NCBI RefSeq assembly: GCF_000368265.1
Contig: NZ_KB851219.1
Location: 783,486-847,485 of the forward strand
Source: Acinetobacter brisouisimilis
Lineage (GTDB): Bacteria; Pseudomonadota; Gammaproteobacteria; Pseudomonadales; Moraxellaceae
Reading direction: 5' to 3'
Length of the DNA: 64,000 nt
Positions 19,164-29,095 of the stretch are shown here, in pieces; position 1 is the stretch's first letter; each line of letters begins with the position of its first letter. The notes below the pieces were generated by a model. That model was not told the DNA's origin. It ran no database searches and saw only the letters and a list, made by a program, of their open reading frames with translations. The position numbers and the translations under genes are program-made.

Positions 19164-20072
19164 TTAATCTGGTTTTTTATGTGGAAAGTGTTGTTGCGTG
19201 ATTTTAATCCATGCCTGAACCGCAGGTGAAATGGCATAATTTTTTCTCCATGCCATAAACAAGTGCCAACGAATATAAGGCTGCTGTAATGGAACTGCTG
19301 CAAACAGGTGTTGATCAAGCATATTGGTATAATATTGAGGCAGCAATGCGATTCCCATGCGCTGCAAAACCATATCAGCCAACAAATTCCACTGGCTGGT
19401 TTTGCAGACAATATTAGGTTCAAAGCCGTAATGTTGACAGGCATTCATAATGATGCTGTTGAGCGAGAAATTCTCAGGAAACATCAAAAATGACTGCTGT
19501 TGCAATTCTTCTAAGCGAATGGATGTACGGGTTGCCCATAACGAATCACGGCGCAATAACACCATTAAAGGATAATCACACAACTCTATGGCATTAAAAA
19601 TGTTGGTATCAAAAGGTTGCAATAATACCCCGACATCTAGTTCATTGTTTAACAAAGCTTGCTCAATGCCGCGTGAACCTACTTCTAAAAAAGACAATTC
19701 AATCTTTGACCATTGCTGATGATAGTCAAATAGAGCAGGGGTGAGCAATTGCGCGCCGAGTGGCGGAACTCCAAGCCTTAGCGTTCCCGTTTTTAAGGCT
19801 TGATAGTTCTCAATTTCTTGAAAGATATTTTGTTGAGTTTGTAATAGATCTAAAGCGTGCTGGTAAATCCGCTCGCCAATTTCAGTCAGTTCAATTTGTC
19901 GTTTTCGCCCAGATTCTGCTTTCACTAAAAGCTGTACGCCGAGTTGCTCCTCAAGCTGCTGGAGCATTTTACTGATGGTTGGCTGGGTGAGATGCAGTTC
20001 ATCGGCAGTATGCGTGAAGCTTTTAGTTTTCACCAAAGTCACAAAACAGCGTAAAAGTTTAAATGAGAGCAT
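19164..20072 (-). CDS. LysR-family regulator of the cidA-lrgB locus (CidR-like)
   Basis: 302 residues. The N-terminal winged HTH (residues 1-60: LLRCFVTLVKTKSFTHTADELHLTQPTISKMLQQLEEQLG, quoted in part) is typical of LysR; the co-inducer domain follows (GTLRLGVPPLGAQLLTP). It is divergently transcribed from cidA, with a T-N11-A type dyad between them at 20086-20104, so control of cidA-lrgB is a fair inference. The frame stops after KKPD at 19164 but would continue for 21 further codons (AKYAARLVVQLL...) past this TAA, so the C-terminus may have been shortened by a nonsense change; the ligand domain itself looks complete. Confidence 0.85.
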   Translation of the reverse strand: MLSFKLLRCFVTLVKTKSFTHTADELHLTQPTISKMLQQLEEQLGVQLLVKAESGRKRQIELTEIGERIYQHALDLLQTQQNIFQEIENYQALKTGTLRLGVPPLGAQLLTPALFDYHQQWSKIELSFLEVGSRGIEQALLNNELDVGVLLQPFDTNIFNAIELCDYPLMVLLRRDSLWATRTSIRLEELQQQSFLMFPENFSLNSIIMNACQHYGFEPNIVCKTSQWNLLADMVLQRMGIALLPQYYTNMLDQHLFAAVPLQQPYIRWHLFMAWRKNYAISPAVQAWIKITQQHFPHKKPD

Positions 20073-20085
20073 AATTGAGTTTTTA

Positions 20086-20104
20086 TTATTCCAAAATAGA
20101 ATAA
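20086..20104. promoter_or_regulatory. Candidate LysR box between the cidR-like gene and cidA
   Basis: TTATTC (20086-20091) and GAATAA (20099-20104) form a 6-base dyad with a 7-base spacer, and contain the T-N11-A core that LysR proteins recognise. It lies 14 bases before the regulator start on one side and about 90 bases before cidA on the other, the usual place for an autoregulatory and activating site. Confidence 0.5.
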
Positions 20105-20194
20105 TTTTAAATTAAATAATTCATGTTTGGTATATCAATTTTTGCTTAACTTAACATCATTGTATTGAATTAAACGTGTTGTTTGAAATTTGCT

Positions 20195-20614
20195 ATGAAT
20201 ACAAAGCTGAATATGGGTTTTCAACTGTTGAAATTGCTGCCACAGCTTGGCTTGTTAGCCATTTTCTGGTGGTGTGGAAACCTGATCCACCAAAAAATTA
20301 GCTTGCCCATTTCTTCAGGTATTTTGGGTATGTTCTTATTGCTCATCTGCCTGTTTGCAGGTTGGGTTAAGCTGGAGCAGGTGGCACTTGGGGCAAATGC
20401 AGTACTGGCTGAATTGGTTTTGTTTTTTGTACCCATTGTGGTTGCCGTGGTGCAATACAAGCAGTTATTTCTGACCGAGGGCTGGCAAATTGTGGTGAGT
20501 ATCGGAATCGGAACGATGCTGGTGATGTTGAGCACCAGTTTAACCATTCACTATACATATCGCCTGAAAAAATACTGGCAGGTCCGTAAGCGTTTACAAC
20601 ATCGCATGCATTAA
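20195..20614 (+). CDS. cidA: CidA/LrgA-family holin-like membrane protein
   Basis: About 139 residues with four hydrophobic helices; LPISSGILGMFLLLICLF is the family core. CidA/LrgA proteins are holin-like and act with LrgB/CidB partners in control of murein hydrolase activity, overflow metabolism or small-metabolite efflux. ATG 20195 is chosen; a TTG at 20183 in frame is possible, and neither has a strong ribosome-binding site. The stop is 14 bases before lrgB, so the pair is co-transcribed. Confidence 0.8.
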   Translation: MNTKLNMGFQLLKLLPQLGLLAIFWWCGNLIHQKISLPISSGILGMFLLLICLFAGWVKLEQVALGANAVLAELVLFFVPIVVAVVQYKQLFLTEGWQIVVSIGIGTMLVMLSTSLTIHYTYRLKKYWQVRKRLQHRMH

Positions 20615-20628
20615 CTGGAGTCATCATA

Positions 20629-21321
20629 ATGAATCTTTGGGCAGGTTTATGCTTAATCTGGACACTAGTGGCATATGTGGTCACAAAACAAGTTTATCAG
20701 CGATATCCGAAATTCTGGTTTTCACCTGCGATTTTGGTCCCTGTGTTGACGATTATCCTCATGATGATTTTTGGTGTTTCATATCAGACCTATCAGCAAG
20801 ATACCCAGTGGATTGTCAACTTGTTGGGGCCTGCGACAGTGGTATTTGCTGTGCCTATTTATCGTTATCGGCACATGATCCGCCAACATTTGGGCGTTTT
20901 GTCACTGGCTATTGTGGTCGGGATGAGTGTTGGTATTGTAAGTGCTTATCAGTTGGCACAGATTTTTAAATTTAGCCCAGAAGTGACCAATAGCTTAATG
21001 GCACGCTCGATTTCAACGCCATTTGCAATGATATTTGCAGAAAATATTCATGGTTCAGCGGCATTGGCTTCTTTATTTACCCTGATTACGGGACTGTTTG
21101 GCATGGTGTGTGGTGACTTTATTTTGGCAATGACCAAAGTGCGTTCCAATATTGCCAATGGTGCTGCCTTTGGTAATGCTGCACACGGTTTTGGTACAGT
21201 GCGCGCCCAGCAACGTGATAGTGAAGAAGGTGTAATTGCCAGCCTAACGATGGTGATTGCAGGCATTTTAATGGTTTTAGTTGGGCCAGTTGCTATACAT
21301 TTATGGTTTAAGTTTCTTTAA
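20629..21321 (+). CDS. lrgB: LrgB/CidB-family membrane protein
   Basis: 230 residues, six to seven hydrophobic segments. Family features include SARSISTPFA-like ARSISTPFAM, followed by the conserved GAAFGNAAHGFGTVRAQ near residue 185, the GAxHGxGT signature of LrgB. It works with CidA/LrgA; in plants and bacteria such fusions export glycolate, pyruvate or related acids, and in Staphylococcus the pair affects autolysis. The start has GGAG 9 bases upstream. It ends just before a strong bidirectional terminator. Confidence 0.9.
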   Translation: MNLWAGLCLIWTLVAYVVTKQVYQRYPKFWFSPAILVPVLTIILMMIFGVSYQTYQQDTQWIVNLLGPATVVFAVPIYRYRHMIRQHLGVLSLAIVVGMSVGIVSAYQLAQIFKFSPEVTNSLMARSISTPFAMIFAENIHGSAALASLFTLITGLFGMVCGDFILAMTKVRSNIANGAAFGNAAHGFGTVRAQQRDSEEGVIASLTMVIAGILMVLVGPVAIHLWFKFL

Positions 21322-21330
21322 ATTATGTGT

Positions 21331-21366
21331 ATAGAAAAGAGGCTTTTATAACAGCCTCTTTTCTAT
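21331..21366. terminator. 14-bp bidirectional terminator behind lrgB
   Basis: ATAGAAAAGAGGCT (21331-21344) pairs with AGCCTCTTTTCTAT (21353-21366) around an 8-base loop. It separates the convergent lrgB and the small minus-strand gene at 21370. Confidence 0.9.
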
Positions 21367-21369
21367 CGG

Positions 21370-21594
21370 TTAAGCAATAGATTTATGATTTAATAAATGA
21401 GCAACATGTTGCATTTGTTCAAGTCGCATATCTGTCAGTTTAATCAAATCTCCATTGACCCAATGGGGAATATCACCAGAGCGAATCCAGTCTTGAATCT
21501 CTTGTGTATCAATATTTAAAAAATCGGCAACCTGACTTTGCCAAGATTCGCCAAATAAAGCTTGTCCAATAAGAACAAAATTTTCTGTTTTCAT
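21370..21594 (-). CDS. Small helix-turn-helix-like hypothetical protein
   Basis: 74 residues. The segment GQALFGESWQSQVADFLNI followed by DTQEIQDWIRSGDIPHWV has the pattern of small phage-type HTH proteins (ALFG..WQ..VA..L.V....V..W..G...P). A DNA-binding role is inferred; no target is known. It lies alone between the lrgB terminator and the long gap before argF. Confidence 0.6.
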   Translation of the reverse strand: MKTENFVLIGQALFGESWQSQVADFLNIDTQEIQDWIRSGDIPHWVNGDLIKLTDMRLEQMQHVAHLLNHKSIA

Positions 21595-21955
21595 ACCGTC
21601 TATTCATTTCACAAAAGACTCGTATAGGATATCGGCTTGAAAGTGCTAAACAAGGATTTTTAGCAAAACACAACAAAAGCTCAAAGTTTCTATACGATTT
21701 CATGTCAACATTATGATGCTTGCTTGAATTATTTATTTTGTTCACATAAACATCTATAAGCCTTGAAGCGATGAATAATGCCGAACAGTGAATAAATTGA
21801 TGAGCTTGTCTGATTTCATGGACATTTCATCTGTAATTATTCGAAGCAAATTTTTTTTAAAAACTATTTCTGTAACTGAAGGTGCAAATGAAGAAATTTG
21901 CCGAATTTTGCGGTGAGGGATACAAGATACTTTATTTTAAGTTTATTTAAAAAAA
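21595..21955. other. Non-coding stretch before argF terminator
   Basis: About 360 bases, AT-rich. It contains the promoter of the small minus-strand gene at its left end. No open frame with a start and ribosome-binding site of useful length is visible; a 78-codon frame at 21509-21745 overlaps the small HTH gene and looks spurious. Confidence 0.45.
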
Positions 21956-21983
21956 TTAAGGAGATTATTCATAATCTCCTTAA
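21956..21983 (-). terminator. argF intrinsic terminator
   Basis: Twelve-base stem TTAAGGAGATTA (21956-21967) / TAATCTCCTTAA (21972-21983) with TTCA loop. On the minus strand a run of U follows (the AAAAAA before 21956), so this ends the argF transcript. Confidence 0.9.
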
Positions 21984-22016
21984 CTGATGACTGTAACTTG
22001 AAGTTAGACTTTTTTA

Positions 22017-22937
22017 TCAGTCTTTTTTCAAATTTTCTAGCAATAAAAATTCCATGAGCGCTTTTTGTGCATGCAAGCGATTTTCTGCTTCATCCCACAC
22101 CACGGCATTTTTGTGGTCAAGCATGGTTTCAGAAATTTCTTCACCACGGTGAGCAGGTAAACAGTGCATAAACAAGCAGTCAGGGTGAGCAAGGCTCATC
22201 AAGTGTTCATTTACTTGATAATCTGCAAATGCTTTTTCACGAATCTTCTGTTCTTCTTCCTGACCCATAGATGCCCAAACGTCAGTGACGATAAGGTCAG
22301 CATTTACGGCTGCATCTTCTGCTGAGCCAACTAATTCTGCATAGTGTGCAAACTCAGACAAGAACTCAGGTTTTGGCTCATAGCCTTTTGGTGAGGCGAT
22401 TTTTAATTTAAAGCCCCACATGTGCGCAGCTTCAATATATGAATTACACATATTGTTGCCGTCGCCAATCCATGCCACAGTTTTACCTTCAATGCTACCG
22501 CGATGCTCAACATAAGTTTGAACGTCAGCAAGAAGTTGGCAAGGGTGGTGATCATCGGTCAATGCATTAATCACAGGGACTTTTGAATAAGAAGCAAAAC
22601 GTTCTACGATGTGATGTCCAAAGGTACGAATCATTACAATATCAAGCATGCTTGAAATGACACGTGCCGAATCTTCAATCGGTTCACCGCGACCTAACTG
22701 TGTGTCACGTGGTGATAAAAAGATAGCACTACCACCAAACTGGCTCATACCTGCTTCAAAAGAAACACGGGTACGTGTGCTAGATTTTTCAAAGATCATG
22801 CCAAGAACTTTACCAACAAACGGTTGGTAAACAGTATTTTCATGTTGCAGACGCTTAAGCTCTTGTGCGCGTGCAATAATGCGATTAAGTTCTGCTGTAG
22901 AAAGATCACGTAAAGTTAGGAAATGCCGTAGAGCCAT
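22017..22937 (-). CDS. argF: Ornithine carbamoyltransferase
   Basis: Makes citrulline from ornithine and carbamoyl phosphate in arginine synthesis. 306 residues. Carbamoyl-phosphate binding SSTRTR is at 52-57 and HPCQ at 131-134; the ornithine loop includes DVWASMG at 219-225 and HCLP at 258-261 with the reactive cysteine. GGAG lies 7 bases before the ATG. It is monocistronic, with a promoter region of about 110 bases to the TetR gene and its own terminator. No other arg genes are adjacent. Confidence 0.97.
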   Translation of the reverse strand: MALRHFLTLRDLSTAELNRIIARAQELKRLQHENTVYQPFVGKVLGMIFEKSSTRTRVSFEAGMSQFGGSAIFLSPRDTQLGRGEPIEDSARVISSMLDIVMIRTFGHHIVERFASYSKVPVINALTDDHHPCQLLADVQTYVEHRGSIEGKTVAWIGDGNNMCNSYIEAAHMWGFKLKIASPKGYEPKPEFLSEFAHYAELVGSAEDAAVNADLIVTDVWASMGQEEEQKIREKAFADYQVNEHLMSLAHPDCLFMHCLPAHRGEEISETMLDHKNAVVWDEAENRLHAQKALMEFLLLENLKKD

Positions 22938-23046
22938 GGTTACTCCACATAATTGTTGAATCGCGATGGCATCAACAATTAGTAGTTGTTCGTTAAAGAA
23001 AAAGTAATCGATTACTATACTATAAGCTGTCTATTTTGCCAAAGAC

Positions 23047-23691
23047 TTATCGATATTGAAGGGCTTTTAAAAAGTGTTCGACACTATATTCAATATAATG
23101 ATTGATTTCTTCAAGGCTTTCTTGAGGTTCAACGCCCATTAAGACTTGCCATTCAAAATGCCATAAAATTCCAAGATACATTTTGGCAGAGTGCAATGGG
23201 TTAGAGCAGACGATTTGACCTTGTTCATGTGCTTGAATGAGTCGCTGACTTACACTGTGCAGCATTTTCTTCGGGCATTCTTCATATAAATAGATTGCAA
23301 GCTCAGGGTTTTGCTTGGTTTGTTCGAATAGTAATCGAACAAATTTACGATTTTCTGGTTTTAAAATATGTTGATAAAAATTATTTAAAATGCTGACCAG
23401 TAAGCTTTTGAGGTTGCTGGTTTGCGGGGCAATTTTTAAAAATAGTTCTTTGAAAAAAATATCGCGTCGATGTTCGCAGATCGCTTTAAATAAACCGTCT
23501 TTATTCCCAAAATATTTGTATAAGGAAGCTTTTGATCCGCCTGCATGATTCACGATATCATCGAGGGAAACAGCGTCATATCCTTTTTCTAAAAAAAGTT
23601 CCGTAGCAGATATTACAAAGGCAAGATGTCGCTCAAACCCACGTTTGGTTTGGGGTGGCACGCTGCAATAACAGTAAAGTTGATCTGACAT
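23047..23691 (-). CDS. TetR/AcrR-family transcriptional regulator
   Basis: 214 residues. A short Cys-rich N-terminus (YCYCS) precedes the TetR DNA-binding domain: ISATELFLEKGYDAVSLDDIV, then HAGGSKASLYKYFGNKDGLF, the recognition helix with the usual SKxSLYxYFxNKxxLF ending. The C-terminal all-helical domain resembles AefR-like regulators (KFVRLLFEQTKQNPELAIYLYE). Ligand and target are unknown; there is no adjacent efflux gene. An 8-base inverted repeat upstream (23792-23799 / 23814-23821) may be involved in its control. Confidence 0.85.
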   Translation of the reverse strand: MSDQLYCYCSVPPQTKRGFERHLAFVISATELFLEKGYDAVSLDDIVNHAGGSKASLYKYFGNKDGLFKAICEHRRDIFFKELFLKIAPQTSNLKSLLVSILNNFYQHILKPENRKFVRLLFEQTKQNPELAIYLYEECPKKMLHSVSQRLIQAHEQGQIVCSNPLHSAKMYLGILWHFEWQVLMGVEPQESLEEINHYIEYSVEHFLKALQYR

Positions 23692-23891
23692 AGGAAATAA
23701 ATAAAGATATCACGGTTAATCCTTGAGTATAGCAAATCTGAACTAAAATGGCGCAATAGCCTGTGCGTGTATTGTTCACTTTACGATTCTTTGCTCAAAT
23801 GAATTCTATATCGTTTGAGCATACTCACGGAATGATGATTCTCTATGCGATTTGCAATTGATGGGGAGGATAAATGCATATTTGTGTATAA

Positions 23892-23918
23892 AAAAGGCCA
23901 TGCTGAGCATGACCTTTT
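23892..23918 (-). terminator. ntrBC terminator
   Basis: AAAAGGCCATGC (23892-23903) pairs with GCATGACCTTTT (23907-23918) with one mismatch and a TGA loop; on the minus strand the stem is followed by U-rich sequence. It lies 19 bases after the ntrC stop. Confidence 0.75.
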
Positions 23919-23936
23919 GCCTTCAATTTATTGAAA

Positions 23937-25433
23937 TTATTCTAGAGTTGAGAGTTTTTGATCCTCTTCTTCATCGTCATCGACAGAATCTAACCCCAAC
24001 TCTTTGAGCTTGCGTGTCAGTGTATTGCGTCCCCAACCCAGTAATTCGGCTGCATGACGTTTACGTCCACGTGTTTGTTGTAATGCTGCATTGATTAATG
24101 TGCGTTCAAACATGGGGGTGGCAATATCCAGAATTTTCATCTCGCCGTTACGCAATTTTTGTATTGCCCATTGAGCGAGTAATTCGTCCCAATGCTGTAC
24201 GCTTACGCGTTCATTGCTGATATTGGCATTAACAACAGGATCACCAGATTTTTGAATTGGGATTTGTTTTAGCTCATTTGGCAAGTCTTCTGGATAAACC
24301 TCTCGACCTGTAATCATAACAGTGAGCCAGCGACACGTATTTTCCAGTTGACGCACATTACCAGGCCAAGGCAATTGCTGCATATAACTTATGGTTTCTG
24401 GGCGTAAGATTTTTGGACTAACGCCAAGCTCTTTGCCTGCTTGTGCCAAGAAATGTTGCGCCAGCATCGGAATATCTTCGCTACGATGCGCCAGTTTCGG
24501 AATATGAATACGAATAACGTTTAAACGATGGTACAAATCTTCGCGGAAACGTCCTTCATTGACCAGTTTTTCCAGATCTTGATGCGTGGCAGCAACAATA
24601 CGCACATCGACTTTGACTGGAATATGACCACCAACCCGATAAAACTCGCCATCTGCCAACACGCGTAATAAACGGGTTTGGGTTTCAAATGGCATATCAC
24701 CAATTTCATCAAGGAATAATGTGCCGCCATTGGCTTGTTCAAAACGACCTTGGCGTTGTGTATTTGCGCCTGTGAATGCACCTTTTTCATGTCCAAATAA
24801 TTCGGTTTCAATCAAATCTTTGGGAATCGCGGCCATGTTTAAGGCAATAAAAGGTTTGCTCTTGCGTGGTGAATGACGGTGCAGTGCGTGTGCAACCAGT
24901 TCTTTACCTGTACCTGATTCGCCATTAATGAGAACCGTAATATGCGATTGAGATAATCGACCAATTGCGCGGAAGACTTCCTGCATGGCAGGCGATTCGC
25001 CGATTATTTCAGTCGAATGAATTGGAGAGGTGGTTTTATTGGCAGATTCTTGTTGTTGTAGCTTAGTAATGTGCAAAATCGCACGATTCACCAACGCCAA
25101 AGCTTCATCGATATCGAATGGCTTAGGTAAATACTCAAATGCACCAGTTTGATAACTTGAAACAGCAGATTCCAAATCTGAATGCGCCGTCATAATAATT
25201 ACGGGCAGTTCAGGGTAGCTACTTTTTACCTTGCCTAAAAAGGTTAAACCATCGATTCCAGGCATACGGATATCAGTTAAAATGACATCGGGCGATTCAT
25301 TTGGTAGCTGGTCTAATGCGCTTTGAGCTTCCTCAAAACTGGTGACATCGAAGCCTTCTTCTTTGAAGGTTTTTTCCAACACCCAGCGCATGGCGCGATC
25401 ATCATCAATGACCCAAATTTTATTTCGCGACAT
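23937..25433 (-). CDS. ntrC: Nitrogen regulation response regulator NtrC (sigma-54 activator)
   Basis: 498 residues in the NtrC order: receiver domain with phospho-acceptor Asp54 (ILTDIRMPG) and Lys at ~104; AAA+ domain with Walker A GESGTGKE 171-178 and the sigma-54 contact loop GAFTGA 218-223; a Fis-type HTH at the end (GRKRHAAELLGWGRNTLTRKL). It activates glnA and nitrogen-scavenging promoters when phosphorylated by NtrB. The frame is open 21 codons further upstream, but ATG 25433 has GGGAG at 8 bases and matches the family N-terminus. The start lies inside the end of ntrB (14-base overlap), a sign of translational coupling. Confidence 0.96.
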   Translation of the reverse strand: MSRNKIWVIDDDRAMRWVLEKTFKEEGFDVTSFEEAQSALDQLPNESPDVILTDIRMPGIDGLTFLGKVKSSYPELPVIIMTAHSDLESAVSSYQTGAFEYLPKPFDIDEALALVNRAILHITKLQQQESANKTTSPIHSTEIIGESPAMQEVFRAIGRLSQSHITVLINGESGTGKELVAHALHRHSPRKSKPFIALNMAAIPKDLIETELFGHEKGAFTGANTQRQGRFEQANGGTLFLDEIGDMPFETQTRLLRVLADGEFYRVGGHIPVKVDVRIVAATHQDLEKLVNEGRFREDLYHRLNVIRIHIPKLAHRSEDIPMLAQHFLAQAGKELGVSPKILRPETISYMQQLPWPGNVRQLENTCRWLTVMITGREVYPEDLPNELKQIPIQKSGDPVVNANISNERVSVQHWDELLAQWAIQKLRNGEMKILDIATPMFERTLINAALQQTRGRKRHAAELLGWGRNTLTRKLKELGLDSVDDDEEEDQKLSTLE

Positions 25434-26529
25434 GGTGCGACTCCCAAGGTAAATATAAGCTAAAAATGGTTTTACTCGGCACAGAATGGCAAACAATCAT
25501 GCCGTTGTGCTGGTGCATAATATTTTGTGCAATACTGAGTCCAAGCCCCGTGCCATTGGCACGACCTGTGACCAGTGGATAAAATACAGACTCTAAAATT
25601 TCTTCAGGAATACCAGGCCCATTATCTTCAATGTCAACACGCACTGCAGAGCGATGTAAAACACCATTAATAGTAACAAGGCGCTGAATACGGGTACGTA
25701 AGATCAGTTCAGGCTTATGTTCTTGGAAAAAATCCTTGTGCTCTAGCATGGCCTGTACCGCATTGACACTAATATTGAGCATGACCTGAATTAGTTGGTC
25801 ACGATCCGCTTTGACATCGGGGAGTGATAAATCATAATCACGTGTAATTTTAATTTTCTTTTTGGTCTGATTGGTAATCAGAGAGCGTACGCGTTCTAAA
25901 GGCTCATGTACATTAACATCGACATAGCTAGGCAGTTGGCGCGAACCGAGCATGGTGTCTGCAAGTGTACGTAAGCGATCCACCTCACTAATAATAATGT
26001 CGGTGAACTCATTGTATTTTGGATCGTTTAGGCTACGTGCCAAAAGCTGTGTTGCCCCACGAATACCACCTAACGGATTCTTGATTTCATGTGCGACGCC
26101 ACGAATCAGTTGTCGTGTAACTTGGTGTTGCTGAATCAGGTTTTCTTCCTTGGAAATTTTCAGCATTCTGTCAATTGGGTTGAGCTCAATCAGTAATAAA
26201 GGATGATAGGGACGTCCAGCATTAAGCTGTGAAACAGAATAATCCACATGAATGTCTTTAAAATTGACATTAATAATGGCTTCGCGACGTGTATAAGCCT
26301 GCCCAGTGTTTAACGTGTTGAATAATGCTTCACGTGTATCAAAGGTATCATTGGGTGCTTGTAAAAGCTGAACAACAGGTATACCTGAAGCACGTAACAA
26401 ACTCATGTCAAAAAGTGCTTCACAAGACGAGTTAAGGTAAAAAATATTTAAATTTTTATCGACCAGTAAGATGGCTGTGGTCAAATTGTCGACGAGTAGA
26501 CGGTAATCAATCGTTGGAGTAGGGTCCAT
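25420..26529 (-). CDS. ntrB: Nitrogen sensor histidine kinase NtrB
   Basis: 369 residues. An N-terminal PAS domain (LLVDKNLNIFYLNSSCEALF) is followed by the dimerisation/phosphoacceptor helix with His147 in GVAHEIKNPLGG, and the HATPase domain with the N box (NISVNAVQAML), G1 DNGPGIP and G2 GTGLGLS. It phosphorylates NtrC under nitrogen limitation and is controlled by PII. No membrane segments, as expected for the cytosolic NtrB. AGGA lies 10 bases before the ATG. It overlaps ntrC. glnA is not in the window. Confidence 0.96.
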   Translation of the reverse strand: MDPTPTIDYRLLVDNLTTAILLVDKNLNIFYLNSSCEALFDMSLLRASGIPVVQLLQAPNDTFDTREALFNTLNTGQAYTRREAIINVNFKDIHVDYSVSQLNAGRPYHPLLLIELNPIDRMLKISKEENLIQQHQVTRQLIRGVAHEIKNPLGGIRGATQLLARSLNDPKYNEFTDIIISEVDRLRTLADTMLGSRQLPSYVDVNVHEPLERVRSLITNQTKKKIKITRDYDLSLPDVKADRDQLIQVMLNISVNAVQAMLEHKDFFQEHKPELILRTRIQRLVTINGVLHRSAVRVDIEDNGPGIPEEILESVFYPLVTGRANGTGLGLSIAQNIMHQHNGMIVCHSVPSKTIFSLYLPWESHHVAK

Positions 26530-26891
26530 TAGCGTAATCTTCCTGATGTAAAATAGCGCAATGGCATCTTTGTCATTGTATTTGCTCCCTGTTATGGAAC
26601 ATTTTCTAAAATTAAAACTAGCCTGATTAAAGCAAAATGTAAGCCAACTTTATAAAATGACTTGTTTTTAGGCAAAAATTAGCCTTTGGCACGCTTTTAA
26701 AATGACTTTTATGCATTCATCTCTAAAACAGTATCAAAATGAGGAGTTTTTAGCACTATCTTGGTGCTACTTATTTGTTTTGTTAAAACATGAGCAATAT
26801 TTTGGTGCATGGCTGAAACATTACCGTTTATGCCTATGCTTACGCAGGGAAAAGTCATACAATACGCGCAGTCTAGTGGAGTGTTGTTTGC
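26530..26891. other. Intergenic region between divergent ntrB and rimO
   Basis: About 360 bases with no supported gene. It holds both promoters. I do not see a clear sigma-54 promoter (GG-N10-GC with NtrC dyads), so control of ntrBC from here by NtrC is not evident. A 77-codon frame at 26702-26935 overlaps rimO and lacks a ribosome-binding site. Confidence 0.45.
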
Positions 26892-28235
26892 ATGAAATCC
26901 CCCAAAGTCGGTTTTGTTTCTTTAGGTTGTCCTAAGGCATTGGTCGATTCTGAGCGTATATTAACCCAGTTGCGTACTGAAGGTTATCAGGTTGCATCAG
27001 ATTATGATGGTGCTGACCTCGTTGTGGTAAATACCTGCGGTTTTATCGAGTCTGCGGTACAAGAGTCGTTAGATGCAATTGGCGAAGCCATGAATGAGAA
27101 TGGTCGTGTAATTGTGACAGGCTGCTTGGGGAAAGATGAAGATAAAATCCGTCAAATGCATCCAAATGTATTGAAAGTGACGGGCGCAGCAGCATATCAA
27201 GATGTGATGGAAGCTGTACATGAGTATGTACCTGCTCCACCAAAACATAACCCATTTATTGATTTAGTCCCTGAGCAAGGTGTGCGTCTTACGCCAAAAC
27301 ACTATGCTTATTTAAAAATATCGGAAGGCTGTAACCACCGTTGTACCTTCTGTATTATTCCAAGTATGCGTGGCGACTTGGTTTCACGTCCTGTGGGTTC
27401 AGTCCTTGAAGAAGCTGCGGCACTAAAACGTGCAGGCGTCAAAGAAGTCTTGGTAATTTCTCAAGACACGTCAGCCTATGGTGTCGACACCAAATATAAA
27501 TTGGACTTCTGGAATGGACAGCCAGTCAAAACTAAATTTTATGACATGTGTGAAGCGCTCGGTCAGTTAGGTATCTGGGTACGTTTACACTATGTTTACC
27601 CATATCCACATGTCGATGCAGTTATTGACCTGATGGCACAAGGTAAAATTTTACCTTATCTGGATATTCCATTCCAACATGCAAGCCCACGCATTTTAAA
27701 ACTCATGAAACGCCCTGCACATAGCGAAAATACGCTAGAGCGTTTACAAGTTTGGCGTGAAAAATGCCCTGAATTAGTCATTCGTTCAACGTTTGTTGTT
27801 GGTTTCCCTGGTGAAACTGAAGAAGATTTCCAAATATTGCTTGACTGGCTCAAAGAAGCACAGCTTGATCGTGTTGGATGCTTTACCTATTCACCAGTAG
27901 AAGGTGCAACAGCCAACGACTTGCCAGATCATGTTCCTGAAGAGATCAAGCAAGAGCGTTATGAACGCTTTATGCAGGTACAACAAGAGATTTCAGCAGC
28001 AAAATTGCAACAACGCATTGGCCAAACTATGACGGTATTGGTTGATGGTCTGGAGGATGAATATCCAGTTGCGGTTGCGCGTTCTTATGCAGATGCCCCA
28101 GAAATTGATGGCAATGTTTTCGTTGAAGACATTGATAAATCACAAATTAAAGAGGGCGATTTGCTAGAAGTCGAAATTACCGATGCGGATGAATATGATC
28201 TGTTTGCTAAATTGATTAAAATTAAAGCAAATTAA
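26892..28235 (+). CDS. rimO: Ribosomal protein uS12 methylthiotransferase
   Basis: Radical SAM enzyme that methylthiolates the conserved aspartate of ribosomal protein S12. 447 residues. The auxiliary cluster cysteines are C13 ([12 protein letters not shown]), C49 (NTCGF) and C78 (TGCLG); the radical SAM cysteines C147, C151 and C154 are in CNHRCTFC. The C-terminal TRAM domain (about 375-445) is complete. The wording IPSMRGD and [10 protein letters not shown] favours RimO over MiaB. The gene is 58 bases upstream of pyrH and could share transcripts with the operon behind it. Confidence 0.96.
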   Translation: MKSPKVGFVSLGCPKALVDSERILTQLRTEGYQVASDYDGADLVVVNTCGFIESAVQESLDAIGEAMNENGRVIVTGCLGKDEDKIRQMHPNVLKVTGAAAYQDVMEAVHEYVPAPPKHNPFIDLVPEQGVRLTPKHYAYLKISEGCNHRCTFCIIPSMRGDLVSRPVGSVLEEAAALKRAGVKEVLVISQDTSAYGVDTKYKLDFWNGQPVKTKFYDMCEALGQLGIWVRLHYVYPYPHVDAVIDLMAQGKILPYLDIPFQHASPRILKLMKRPAHSENTLERLQVWREKCPELVIRSTFVVGFPGETEEDFQILLDWLKEAQLDRVGCFTYSPVEGATANDLPDHVPEEIKQERYERFMQVQQEISAAKLQQRIGQTMTVLVDGLEDEYPVAVARSYADAPEIDGNVFVEDIDKSQIKEGDLLEVEITDADEYDLFAKLIKIKAN

Positions 28236-28293
28236 TCAGCGCACATTTACAAATTTAACTTTATTCGAATGAAAACTTTTTCGGAGCACCGTC

Positions 28294-29022
28294 ATGGCAG
28301 AAACAAATAGTCCTCGTTACTCACGTATTTTACTCAAGTTGTCTGGTGAAGCATTATCAGGCAACCGTGAGATGGGGATTGATGCTCAAGTTCTTGATCA
28401 AATGTCACTGTCTATTGCACATTTGGTTGGTTTGGGTGTACAAGTGGGCATCGTAGTAGGTGGTGGTAACTTATATCGCGGCAGCCAATTACAAAAAGAT
28501 GGTCTCGTTGGGCGTGTTACAGGTGACCAAATGGGTATGCTTGCAACGGTTATGAATGGTTTGGCTATGCGTGATGCGCTGGTACGTCGTAATATCAAAA
28601 CTCGCCTGATGTCTGCGTTGTCTATTGGTACTGTCGTTGAGCCATATTCAAGCCGTGATGCAATTCGTCACCTCAGCCAAGGTGAAGTCTGCGTATTTGT
28701 GGCTGGTACAGGCAATCCATTCTTTACAACAGATACAGCTGCATGTTTGCGTGGTATCGAGATTGAAGCGAACCTTATCCTGAAAGCCACTAAAGTTGAT
28801 GGCGTTTATAATAAAGATCCAAGTAAATATGACGATGCAGTAAAATATGATCGTTTGACTTTTGATCAAGTGTTGGATGAAAAGTTGGGTGTAATGGATC
28901 TTACTGCGATTTGCTTATGTCGTGATCATAATGTGCCTTTACAAGTATTTGATATGAACAAATCTGGCGCATTGCTTTCAATCGTGATGGGTGAAAAAGA
29001 GGGAACTCACGTTACGAAGTAA
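28294..29022 (+). CDS. pyrH: UMP kinase
   Basis: Phosphorylates UMP to UDP with ATP, a hexameric cytosolic enzyme of the amino-acid kinase fold regulated by GTP and UTP. 242 residues. Family segments: [57 protein letters not shown] and [16 protein letters not shown] is 7 bases upstream of ATG. It opens the pyrH-frr-uppS-cdsA-dxr-rseP-bamA run, the order found in E. coli as well. Confidence 0.98.
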   Translation: MAETNSPRYSRILLKLSGEALSGNREMGIDAQVLDQMSLSIAHLVGLGVQVGIVVGGGNLYRGSQLQKDGLVGRVTGDQMGMLATVMNGLAMRDALVRRNIKTRLMSALSIGTVVEPYSSRDAIRHLSQGEVCVFVAGTGNPFFTTDTAACLRGIEIEANLILKATKVDGVYNKDPSKYDDAVKYDRLTFDQVLDEKLGVMDLTAICLCRDHNVPLQVFDMNKSGALLSIVMGEKEGTHVTK

Positions 29023-29095
29023 TATACGTAACTGAGAAAGCTCTTTATACTAGCGCTAATTTTATTTTACATTTTGAGAAAGTAAGGAAGATCAT

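Noticed and set aside
26702..26935. 77-codon frame before rimO
   Set aside because: Overlaps the rimO start in another frame and is rich in Cys, Leu and Trp without a pattern.
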